Shown one piece after another: positions 53,909 to 64,000 of a stretch of 64,000 nt of DNA; the first letter of the stretch is position 1; each line of letters opens with the position of its first letter. Where the stretch lies: positions 2,976,001 to 3,040,000 of the forward strand of contig OX595985.1 in the NCBI GenBank assembly GCA_951394045.1, read 5' to 3'. The notes beneath the pieces were generated by a model that was not told the DNA's origin, ran no database searches, and was given only the letters and a program-made list of their open reading frames with translations. The translations under genes and the position numbers were made by a program. Origin of the DNA: Nitzschia sp. DOCU1 (Eukaryota; Bacillariophyta; Bacillariophyceae; Bacillariales; Bacillariaceae).

Positions 53909-55229
53909 CCTCCAGCTCCCCGTCCCAACCGACGCCGAAGACACCCCAACATGCGCCCGTACGAGGCTCATCAAGTACCACCCGCGATCATTCGAGAAGG
54001 AAAGGATTCAGTTAGCCAATCAAGTGATGAATACAAGCCTCCCATTTCGGGATTTGACTACACTTACCAGCAATATGGGTGCGATCCATTGCCAATCCCA
54101 AGTCCCGTCGCTTACCAAGCCGCCGGTACCATTGCCGCAAATGCCGACCTGTTCTCGACAGCACTCATGCATCCAGAAGCATTTCGAGCCATGCTTGGGA
54201 GCGACGAGAGCTTTCAAGTCATCTGGGACAGCGGCGCCAGCTATGCCATCACGAACAACAAGGATGACTTCATCGGCGCCCTCAAGCGACCTGGAGCTTT
54301 GTTAATCCTAAAAGGAATTGCAAAAGGGTTGAGAATCCAAGGAGTTGGAACGGTGAGATGGTGTTTCATGGGAACCAACGGCAGAGTAGTCGCAATCGAA
54401 GTGCAAGCCTTCTACGTACCTAATTCCACAGTACGGCTCCTGAGTACTGGAGGATTGTTGCATGCCTACCCCAAGGGTAGGATTGAGCTCACGGACGGCA
54501 AGTTGTTGTGCGATCTGTCCCAACATGGACTAGGACAGATCGCCGCACACAACAACCCATTAAACAACCTGCCGACTTCCACTGCCTTCCGAAACAACAA
54601 AATGAATGAAGCCATGGCCGGGCTAGCCGAGATGCTGACCACGGTCCACAACTCCAACTCAAATCTAACGGAAGCGGAGAAGGAGCTCTTGAGGTGGCAT
54701 TATCGCCTCGGGCACCTGTCGATGAAAAAGATTCAGTTCTTGATGAGGACAGGGGTCCTTGCAACATCTACCGCAAAGCGTAACTTACATCAAAGTTGCT
54801 GCTGCATTACTTCACCACCGAAATGCGCCGCCTGCCTCTTTGGAGCACAAGTTCGCCGCTCTATTCCAGGGACCGCAACAACCCAAGTGAAAGACCGCCA
54901 AGGAGTACTAAAGGAAGATGTTCTCCACCCAGGAGAAAGAGTGAGCGTCGATCACTTTGTCTGCGGGACTAAAGGGAGACTCTTCAAGTTGAAAGGGAAA
55001 ACAAGTGAGAACGAAATGTACAGTGGTGGCGCACTCTTCGTCGATCAATGCTCTGGTTTCGTCCATGTGACTTACCAGAAGCATTTGAACACTCACGAGA
55101 CTCTACAAGCAAAGAACAACTTTGAGTCCATGGCAAGAGATTGCGGAGTGATTCCAGGAACTTACGTTTCAGACAATGGATCCGCGTTCACTTCAAGCGG
55201 ATTCAACAAGCACCTGGAAACATTTCGAG
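53909..55229 (+). pseudogene. Copia protease and integrase, truncated
   Basis: In the same frame as Gag after the UGA; the first ATG is at 53951. The protease motif W-D-S-G-A-S is at 54224-54241. GAG-pre-integrase has WHYRLGHLSMKK and a CAAC zinc half. The integrase core has VDHFVCGTKG with the first aspartate and YVSDNGSAFTS with the second. The frame is cut at ~55229 before the glutamate. Residues after this point (to 55282) come from the antisense Copia RT fragment. No other stop was seen between 53909 and the cut. Confidence 0.82.
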
Positions 55230-55703
55230 GTACCGCGTTGGCTCTCCAATTGAATCCTCCTTTAGCAAGAAACGCTTGTTAAGGTCATCAAGGATATATT
55301 TTGGGGTCATACTTATCGCAAGCAAGTCGTCAGTGTAAACCAGCAGATACTCGTAATATTTTTCGCCGTTCGGCTTGACAGCCTCGCGGAACCAAACATC
55401 CATATCGGCACGACAAGGAATAAAACCCAATTCCTCCCGGAGGGTCTTGGCGCAGTAACTTCTCCATGAAAATCCTGCAGATTTCAAACCATAGAGTGCC
55501 TTTACTATCACAGCAGTCTTGCCTTGTAGTGCTCCGAACTCAGGTCCAAGTATAGTGTGGACTCTTTCGGCACACGGTGCATTTAAAGGGTTAGGGTATA
55601 TTGGCAGAGAGAACAGACAAACCATTCAAGGACGCAAGTAAGAACGCAAGACGAACTTTCCCTTGTCACGACACTCGCATAGGTGACGGAAGAAGGCGGT
55701 TCA
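55230..55703 (-). pseudogene. Copia reverse transcriptase fragment (downstream of GyD insertion)
   Basis: It shows VHTILGPEFG, VIVKALYGLKSAGFSW and the catalytic YTDD (EYLLVYTDDLLAIS). The order and flank show it continues the Copia element at 61352-64000 once GyD is removed: from ARGDQTE the sense goes on PPSSVTYASVV... through one or more frameshifts. It is cut at ~55229, where the opposite-strand Copia begins. Confidence 0.82.
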
Positions 55704-56323
55704 TGCCCTATCCCGGGGGTGACGATAAAGAAATAAAGATGATGATAATTGTGAGACCTAGATTAACTTCTATTAGATTGACTTCCAACAACAAGATTGA
55801 CGAGAGGAAAGATTTTCGTCTTTCAAATATTTGCAACCGGTCGTTCATTTTGTGAACAACTTTCCCCGCGCGTAAATAACGCGCATATATTTATTTATTC
55901 GAATATGTCGATTCGCCGATAGCATCGCCTGTAACTAGGCATCCCAAGTCTTGGCTAGCTACAACTCCTCGATACCCATGGTCTGAATTATTTCCTTGCC
56001 CTAAATACATCTCCTCTATTACTAGGCGATGAATATTTACTACTTAGATTGTAGGCATGCCGTTGGCAAGGGACTCTATGAGTTAGTCGAATGTTACTAT
56101 GCAATATACGACAGAGCGCTTCCATGTGTAACGCTGCGACTCCTTTGATCGCTGCGTCGGTGCGCCGTCGGCGACGACGTCACCGTTTGTTCGTGTCCGC
56201 ATCCGTTAGCCGTCTGTACGTCGTCCGTCCAACGTACGACTCCGGTCGTCTACGACTACTAAGACTCCCAGCATATGTGACTAACTTGACTAAACTAATT
56301 ATGCGTCTCTGTGGGGTATGGCA
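55704..56323 (-). repeat. GyD 3' LTR
   Basis: 620 bp, followed by the polypurine tract at 56324-56334. Confidence 0.92.
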
Positions 56324-56348
56324 CCCGCTTCCCTATGGAACAGCTCGG

Positions 56349-59300
56349 TTACTTTGTCCAGTACGGTGTAATCCGTCTGATGTTAACTCGTTGCTGTACG
56401 GGGCCATTTTGAATGGTCACGGTTCCATTGTCATGTACATTCACTACGTTGTAGGGTCCCGTACACGGACTCTGTACTTTTGGTAATATTCCGGGTGTAG
56501 TGAGCAGCACGCGATCGCCGACGTTGTACTGATGACGGATTCTCTTGGAATTCTCTCGTTTTTTCAGAAGCATCGATGATCTTCTGCTTGCGTAGCCTAA
56601 TATGCGCCCAGTCTGCCACAAACTGTACTGGGAGAAACATATCCCTGCCGAATACTAACTGCGCTGGGGATGCCTGTAGGGTAGTGTGGTGTGTACTCCT
56701 AATCGCGAAGGCGGCGGCAGTGAGGAACTAATCCCATGGATTTGATTTGTCGAGCTCACGTTCCTCTAGTTCGAAATTACGTAAGGCATTTCCTAATACT
56801 TGGTGTACACGTTCTATTACGCCATTACTTTGGGGATTGTATTCTGTTGAGGGCTTCCTCTCCAGGCCATAGTTCTTACATAAGTCATTGAAGTAGCGTT
56901 TGAATGTCGAACCATTATCTACGCCCACTTGTTGAGGTCTCGGGTACCTCGCCAGCCAATAAGCGTCGAATGCCTTCTGGCACTCATAGCTATCAGGTTT
57001 GGGCAGTGGTGCTATTTCGAACCAACCCATGACTGGGTCGATCATGGTCATCGCTAAGAGCTCGCGTACTCCTTTCGGAGTTCGCACGGTATACGGTCCT
57101 ACCATGTTTACGTTCACGTGCTTCCATGGTATTGTCTCCGCCTCTTTCAGCGGCAGATGGCCATATTCTTTCCGTTGCTTCTTCGTCAACTGACATATTT
57201 TGCAAGCGCGACAGTGTTGCTCGACTTTCTCTCGCAATCCTCGCCAATCGAACACGTGGCGTATTGTCGCTTCCATACTGGTCATGCCTGGGTGTTGTAG
57301 CAAGTCGTGGTAGCTTTCGACTATCCTATCTTGTAGTGCAGCCGGTACTACTACTTTACCGTACTTAGCTAGAACCTCTACACCTTCTAGTTGGATCCTA
57401 GTGTATTTAGAGGGAGCTTGCCTGGCTTTTCGCATTAGATCAAGGTCTTTGTTTTGGTAGTATGCTACTACCTTTGGACTCAGTGCGAATCCTTCTTCTG
57501 CCGCGATATCTTCCGCGGTCACGAGGTCGGCATAGGAGATCTCATAGTCGTCATCATCTCTTGGGTGATGCGACATACAATAAGACATCTGTTTCCCAAT
57601 GGGGACATCCTCTGTCGACTCGTCTTCTGGGTCACTATTCGGGTGTTGCGATAGTGTGTCCGCGACCACATTGTCTTCGCCTTTGACATGCACAAACGTA
57701 GCACCGTACTCTTCCAACAGGAGACGCCAGCGAACCACTCGGGAACTCGGCATCTTGTTGTACAGAATATTTAGGTGGTCCGTGTGTACTACCAGCTTTT
57801 GACCAAGGAGAATATTCCTAAATTCCTTAAGCGTTTCGACTATACTTAGCAGTTCCTGTTCGCCTGTTGTATAATTCTTTTGGGCGGAGTTCAACTTCCG
57901 ACTATAGAGCGCCAGTGGCTTGCCATCTTGCATAATTACGGCGCCCAATTGATAATCGCTAGCGTCCGTATATATGTGGAATTCTTTATTGCAGTCCGGG
58001 AAGTTCAACAGCGTCTCGTGCGCTACTGCTTGCTTAATCAATTCAAATGATTCATTGCATTCGGGAGTCCATTTCCACGGGACTGACTTGGAACATAACG
58101 CCGTCAGCGGCGCTAGTATGTGCGACCGCTTCTGCCACATATCACGGTAGTAATTTACCATGCCTAAGAAACGTCTCAGTTGTCGCTTCGTTTGCGGCCG
58201 CTGCATCTTTAGTATCGCTTCCACTTTCTTAGGTTGGGGATGGATACCGTCACGGGAAAACTCGTAGCCTAGGTACTCAACGCGGTCGGCAGCAAATTTG
58301 CATTTGTGTACGTTAGCGTGGAATCCGGCTTGTTCGAGTCGTGCGAGAACCTCTTTAAGCTTTGCGACATGGTCGCTAAATGTGCCTTTGCTCGTTATCA
58401 GAATATCATCCATGTATACCTGTACGTACTCCAGGTCACCAAGGAGGCGCATCATGATACTTTGGAAAATATCAGGGGCATTGGCTGTACTTATCCATTG
58501 GAATGTGATAATAGCCCATGCTGAGGTCAATAGCCGTTGCCCATTTAAAGCCCTGGAGTTTTTGCAATAACTCATTGATCTTTGGCAGTGGGTGCGGCTT
58601 GCGCACAAGATATTCGTTGAGTTTCCGAAAATCTGTAAGTACGCGCACGTCGCCCGTTTTCTTCGGTTGAATGAACGTGCCGGCCGTCCATGTGGATTGG
58701 TTGACACGCTTCCAGATTCCAAGTTTTTCGAATCGTTCGATCTCTTTTCGCGTCGTTTGCTCGTACGCATGAGGAATGCCGAATGGCTTAGCATGATACG
58801 GCTTTGCTCCTTCTTTTAACTCTAGACGAATAGGATCTATTTTAAGTTTACCTAGTCCGCCACCGAATAGTGTGGGGTGCTGCTTCAGTTCAGCTAGTAG
58901 CTCGTCTCGTTGCTCCTTTGTCAAGTAGTCGAGTGAGTCAACGAACTCTTCCATCTCGACTTTGGAGTAGTCGGCATCAAGGATCTTAGCTTGTCGTTCT
59001 TCCGCCACTTGGATAACGGGGGCATCTTGAGTCATCTCGTACAGAAGCTGTAAAGCCTCTGGATCCGTCACAACACCACGTTCCTTCATCTTGACCTCGC
59101 TATCGCCCCATCGAATCGTTCGTTTCTCGAAATCGAGTACAAACTTCAATTCGGCTAATAGGTCAAGTCCTAGAATCAGGTCATAAGGTGAGCTTTCGCG
59201 ATCAGTATGCTCGTCGACGTGACATGGCCACTGTATTTCCTTACTAGACGAGAGTTCGGGGATCCTGAAGCGAATCATTCCGACTTTGTCCGTCTTGAAT

Positions 59301-60722
59301 TTGCCGCCCATAGTAGTCCAAGTAGTAACTCGTTTTCCAGTGGGAACGAGCTGGCTAAGCGTCACAAAGTTCTTAGGAACGATGGAACGACGAGTACCCG
59401 TGTCTAGAAGAGTTCTAAGGACGTAGGATTCGCCTCTAGGATTTAAAGCTTCGACGAATATTTCTGTAGTTAGCCGCCTCGCAATTTTCCTATTCAGCTC
59501 TATTCCAGGGCGTGACGCTCGAATAGCAAAACTATGTTCATTTTCGCTATTGTAGTCAATGTAGTCGCTCTCGGATTCGCTACTTTCGTTACTGCTACTG
59601 TCTGACTGTTTGTTCAGCTGGAAACTGACCTGCCTTTTGGCTTTTGCCTTTCCTTTTTCTTTCTTACTTTGTTTCTTGGCGAGGGCTTTCACGACCTTCT
59701 CCATGTGGAGCGCCGAAAACATGTTCTCACCGCTGCCTCGCGGACGCTTGTTTGGACGATCTTTGGCATTGCCAGGGAGACTCCAACACTTGTCGTCGGG
59801 GGCCGGATGGAACTTGCGGCAGTGCTTACAGGGTTCCTTTCGGTCCCCCTTCTCGCCTTTCTTGCGGTCTTTACCTCGCTTACGTTTCTTGCCGCCGTCC
59901 TTGCTTTCGCCTTCGGACTTGCCGGCCTCTTTTTTCTTTTCTTTGTTCTTTTTCTCTTGCTGCATCGCATCGTCAAAGACGTGCTTGGCTTCGAGCTTCT
60001 CGAGATACTTGTAGTAATCATCGAGGTTCATAGCGAAAGGGTCGATGTTAGAGGTGAGTAGGTCTCGCCACTCAATCCTCTTCGCCCGATCGAGTATCTC
60101 CACGAGCTCGTCGTCGTCAAACGGCTCACATGTGGTCTTGTCCTCAGGGATCGGAAAGTGGGCCAACATCCTGTTTTGCCGTAGGAGCTCAGCGCGGAAG
60201 TCGGCTAGGGACATCTCCATCATGAAGACATGGTAGCGGAGGTACTGCTTTTGGCGCCGGTACGAAGTAGTCTCTCGACATCGTTTGGATTGTTTCGTTG
60301 AAGGTGTCTTCAGGTTTCTCGTTCGGGTCCTTGAATCGCAAGTCCGCCACCTTGTTCGTAAACTTCTCCCTTGCCGTTCCACCCAATAGCATCTGGGCGT
60401 ACTTGATCTTCTTCTCGCCGGTGTCCAGGGGGACATCGCGAACAAGTTCTTCAAACTGTATCCGCCACTTGGCCCATCGTTCCGCGTCGCCGCTTTCGAA
60501 GATAAAGCAGCGACTTTCGAACTCTTCCGAGTCCTTGTCCTTGGGGTCGAGCTTGATCTTGATCTTCTTGACCTTCTCGTCTTCTCCAACGATCTCGTCG
60601 TCCTCTTTCGGCTTCTCGCGACGGAACGGAATCGGAGGAGGGTTAACATGCGCCGCTTGCGTCAACAAGAATGCAACCTTCTTGGCGTACTCGTGGTGTC
60701 TGTAGGCCGTCTTCATAACCAT
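56349..60722 (-). pseudogene. GyD Gag-Pol, frameshifted, divergent Gag
   Basis: Gag N terminus is 60722-60189, then a frame change near 60260 into 58472-60649. A deletion in the RT at ~58481-58484 removes LPMGIS, and the next frame runs 58794-56728. A TAG at 56728-56730 replaces Glu, and a further frameshift near 56570 leads to the C-terminal 56621-56349. Protease reads DTGTRR instead of DTGTSR. Y-M-D-D and the integrase D, D, E are present. Gag is clearly different from GyA's over ~300 residues, while protease to integrase is almost identical. Confidence 0.9.
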
Positions 60723-60732
60723 TTTAAAACTG

Positions 60733-61351
60733 TGCCCTATCCCGGGGGTGACAATAAAGAAATAAAGATGATGATAATTGTGAGACCTAGATTAACTTCT
60801 ATTAGATTGACTTCCAACAACAAGATTGACGAGAGGAAAGATTTTCGTCTTTCAAATATTTGCAACCGGTCGTTCATTTTGTGAACGACTTTCCCCGCGC
60901 GTAAATAACGCGCATATATTTATTTATTCGAATATGTCGATTCGCCGATAGCATCGCCTGTAACTAGGCGTCCCAAGTCTTGGCTAGCTACGACTCCTCG
61001 ATACCCATGGTCTGAATTATTTCCTTGCCCTAAATACATCTCCTCTATTACTAGGCGACGAATATTTACTACTTAGATTGTAGGCATGCCGTTGGCAAGG
61101 ACTCTATGAGTTAGTCGAATGTTACTATGCAATATACGACAGAGCGCCTCCATGTGTAACGCTGCGACTTCTTTGATCGCTGCGTCGGTGCGCCGTCGGC
61201 AACGACGTCACCGTTTGTTCGTGTCCGCATCCGTTAGCCGTCTGTACGTCGTCCGTCCAACGGACGACTCCGGTCGTCTACGACTACTAAGACTACCAGC
61301 ATATGTGACTAAAAGGACTAAACTATTTATGCGTCTCTGTGGGGTATGGCA
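60733..61351 (-). repeat. GyD 5' LTR
   Basis: 619 bp. The leader to the Gag ATG is very short, as in GyA. Confidence 0.92.
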
Positions 61352-64000
61352 GTTCAGTTTGGTCGCCCCTCGCACATATCCTCGCCTTGCGGGTCAGGTC
61401 CATCTTCACGTCGAAAACGACCATCAAATCGATCAGCTGCGATCGGACTGGGACTCTCTCTTCCGAATCAAGTATTTTGAGAGCGGGCAAGACCGTCTTC
61501 ACTTCCTTTGCCATCGCATTGGCCCAGTGTTGGGTCCCCGTCTCACGATCAATCTCGAGTGCACGAGCAACGTCCATCGGTCCCGGAACCTCAATTCCAA
61601 ACTTCTCGTTCTTTTGCCGTAGGGCACGGCGTTTTACCGCTTTCAAAACACTGTCCCTTTTCTTGAGAGTAAATGGAACCCACCAAGCAAAGGCCGGTTC
61701 CGAAACAAGCTTATTTGCAACCGAGTACTCCGCAAGCTGCACTGGATAGGCTTCCTTCGCGTCCTTCAAGGGAATCCAAATTGTGCTCCCGTCCTTTAAT
61801 TCGGCACAAATTTCCCAGCCCTTTGTAGTGCGCTTTGGGATTTTCTGTCCTGCGCGTTCGATGAAACCATCGTCGGTTTTCAGGGCCCTACCGTCACGTC
61901 TGTGGTCGACAAACTCCTTAACAAAAGCAATTGAGTAACCATCGTCATCCACAGACTCCATGATGGATTCAACAATTTGGTTAGCTGTAACAGACTCCAC
62001 GTCACCGTTAGACCAAACAACTTCGTACTGGGCGGTATCGAGCAGCGGGTTCTCGTGATACTGCCCAATAAAGTCCCCTTTCGAGTCTCTCGTTTTCTCC
62101 CATGGATAACTCCCGTCAGAACATTGTTGCCATCCCCTGTGGCCTTCCGTATTTTCGTCGACACGTAGTGGTCATACTCAACCGGCTTGTCTTCTTCATC
62201 GAAGGGAGGCGGAACAAAATCCCTGTCCTGTTCATCAATCTCATTCGTTTCATCATCCTCGTAGGGAATAAAAGCCGGCACATTGTCCTCTGCCCGGATA
62301 AAACGTTTATGACCATCGTCTGGTTTTATTTCAATACCTTTAATTCGTTCACCAAGCTTCGCAGCAAGTTTGTCAGTAAACTCCTTTTTCATCTGCTTAA
62401 TATCCTCGTTTTGAAGCTCATCCTGCGAGAGTGGAATAACAGAAGAACGATGCAAAATGCTACCGTTCGAGGTGAGAACTGCTTGGCAGAGAACATCGGG
62501 AACATCAAAACTTGGCCCAAGCCAACGACACAATTGTTTCTGAGGTTGACTTGATTCGCGGGGCGACCGAGCCCAGCACCAATCATAAAAGCCAAAATTG
62601 ACCAAATGCGAAATATCGCCGTGTCCCCTGCAGCTATCATTGCTGCGCATTCACCGTTCTGCTCAGGATGACCTAGAGCAGTGTGACTTCGTTGCTCCGC
62701 ACATGTCGCATAGCAACGGTCCCAGAGACAGGCAGGAACATTGCGGGCCAGCATCGTCCACTCGTAGAGCCGACTGACCTCGCGAATTGCGTTTTTGGCT
62801 TGGGACTGATTGTGTTGGTACGGTTCGACCGGTAGAATAGGAACTTGAGCCCGTTGGCATCGCTTCAAGAATTCGCCTTTAGTGAGGGAGAGAGCAGAGT
62901 CAGGAATTATGGATTCTGGGAATCCGACGGTGCGGAAAACCCTGTCCAATGTAGTGTGAACTTCAGATTCTTTCGGGAGTGGAAAACCAGCTACCCATTG
63001 AGATGGCGTTGAGTAGACGGCCATGCAAGTGTTGCCTTCAAGTGACTTTGTGGGACCGAACTTTACATCAACAAACATTTTGCTTCGTAGCCGTCTGTAC
63101 CATAGGGCATACTCCGTTGGCCAAAATAATCTGTCCCCTGAAACACGGCTCCAGTCTCGAACAGCTCGTTGCGTTGTCTTCGTCAAAGTCCGCTGTGCTG
63201 CTTCGAGGCTTATACGCCATCGTCGTGCCAGTTGATCAGCGGTCACAAGCGTGGATTTCGCCGCCGTTTTCATGGCAGCAAGCGTAGCCATTACTCTGTC
63301 CCCTAAAGCGGTGGCGAGAGCAAGGTTGTGAAAAGCAGAGCAGAAACGTCCTTCGGCCTGTAGAAAGGAAGAAAGAGAGAATAGATTTGTTGTATGTGTT
63401 GCAGAAATCGTGTTGAAGTAGGAATCCCCACCGACCTGTTGCCGAAGATGTTCTTCCACGAGATTCGAGTTTGAATCCGATGGCCTCCATTCCAACTCGC
63501 TGGTCATACGGACATGTGTGTAGTTGATGGGGTCTGTTGCTTCGGCGCGAGTCGGTTTCCTGACATTGAAGTATGAGAAAGGTTTGTCGTACTGACGTTG
63601 ATATTGCTGTTATAGGTGTGGAGGACAAAACAATATTCGAGACAGAAAGCGCATGTGTCGGCATGCGAGTCCAGCTCGCACCGTGAGACAGTCGTGTGAG
63701 ACGAATAAGAAGAAACAACCCGCCGTAACCAGGAAATGCCATGAGATCATTCTTTCTTTCGTCGAGTCATGGAAGCAGCAACATGGCTGTTATCAATGCT
63801 CATGGATGATGTCTCGCTTTGGGCGCTTGTTGAAACCGTTGACGGAGTTTCTTGAGTTTTAGCGCTTGACACATTTCGGTTTCCGACTTGCCCTTCAGCT
63901 CCATAACGTAGTCCTTTTCCTCCTTCGTGAAAGTATTCCAGATAGCAAAGGGGTACGAGCCATTATTTAGTAAGTGGCCGGATTCGGAGAATCTTCCTCC
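61352..64000 (-). pseudogene. Copia Gag-protease-integrase-RT, decayed, cut by GyD and the window edge
   Basis: Reading leftward from the edge: Gag linker (SYPFAIWNTFTKEEKDYV), then a protease with ELDSHADTC near 63670. An in-frame TGA lies between them. The integrase spans about 63500-62640 (LARRWRISLEAAQRTL; FVDVKFG with the first Asp; IIPDSALS with the second). At the position where the Glu is expected the sequence is QAKNAIREV, so the catalytic glutamate appears replaced by Lys. A frame change near 62640 leads to HLVNFGFYDWCWA... and another near 62100 leads to the RT start ([18 protein letters not shown]). It ends at GyD. Several lesions mark it as dead. Confidence 0.82.

Larger units (their letters stand above)
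51684..55229 (+). mobile_element. Copia-type retrotransposon, + strand, truncated within integrase
   Basis: Gag, protease and integrase run in Copia order and stop at ~55229, where a Copia RT fragment begins on the opposite strand. The integrase glutamate, RT and RNase H are absent, and no LTR was identified on either side. Confidence 0.85.
55704..61351 (-). mobile_element. GyD: Gypsy copy nested in a Copia element
   Basis: LTRs are at 55704-56323 and 60733-61351. The target duplication GTTCA is at 55699-55703 and 61352-61356. The LTRs differ from each other at several sites (for example near 56118 and 61147), so it is older than GyA and GyB. Total length is 5,648 bp. Confidence 0.93.

Noticed and set aside
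53844..54305. 153-codon frame overlapping the Gag-Pol junction as a possible frameshift product
   Set aside because: The Gag frame itself continues after one UGA into the protease with the catalytic D-S-G, so a frameshift is not needed.
63236..63742. 168-codon minus-strand frame with ATG
   Set aside because: The protease and integrase signatures lie in the other frames of the same stretch. This one has none.

Overview
The window is nuclear DNA of a diatom-like stramenopile. Two proteins carry a signal peptide followed by a diatom plastid-targeting (ASAFAP-type) motif: residues 15-20 of the 7545-8180 product, and around F28 of the 8387-9883 product. The genes are eukaryotic (an RPB8 subunit, a spliced mitochondrial carrier). 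The mobile DNA is of the Copia, Gypsy, LINE, MULE and transposase kinds that crowd diatom genomes. The species cannot be told from the sequence. No rRNA, tRNA or CRISPR was seen.

Only the first 11 kb is a gene-bearing host segment. It begins inside a LINE (1-5338) lying in an intron of a mitochondrial carrier gene, whose last exon is 5380-5644. Three ~255-bp tandem repeats follow (5660-6375), then relics of a membrane protein and of a transposase (6377-7062). Next come a plastid-targeted HopJ-family protein (7545-8180, +), a plastid-targeted START/cyclase-like protein (8387-9883, -) and RNA polymerase subunit RPB8 (10601-11044, -).

From 11.7 kb to the end the window is almost entirely nested mobile DNA: a frameshifted DDE transposase (11691-14230), a Helitron/PIF1-like helicase relic (15098-15857), and a MITE-like insertion (17131-17823) inside a dispersed repeat. 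Five Gypsy copies of one family follow. GyA (18048-23797, -) has one uninterrupted Gag-Pol frame, identical LTRs and a CGACT duplication. GyB (26703-32452, +) has exactly the same length but two stop codons, with a GAGCG duplication. GyC (43405-48286, -) is truncated inside a MULE transposase gene. GyD (55704-61351, -) sits in a Copia element with a GTTCA duplication. A fragment (33176-34042, -) lies inside a LINE.

The second LINE (32541-41420, -) is full length and flanked by a 20-bp target duplication. It has ORF1 (split), and ORF2 with endonuclease, reverse transcriptase, RNase H and a C-terminal zinc/tail region. One in-frame TAG precedes the catalytic VDD, and the Gypsy fragment interrupts the tail. 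The last 13 kb holds two Copia elements. One is on + (51684-55229) with an unusual Gag carrying hydrophobic segments and a UGA between Gag and Pol. A decayed one is on - (55230-55703 and 61352-64000), split by GyD. The two Copia elements meet at ~55229.

The best leads for something not yet described are: a canonical PCNA-interaction (PIP-box) motif at the very C terminus of the first LINE; the membrane-segment Gag of the + strand Copia; the 25-nt leader without a recognisable tRNA primer site in the Gypsy family; and the MITE-like element carrying a CTGAAATAAG minisatellite.
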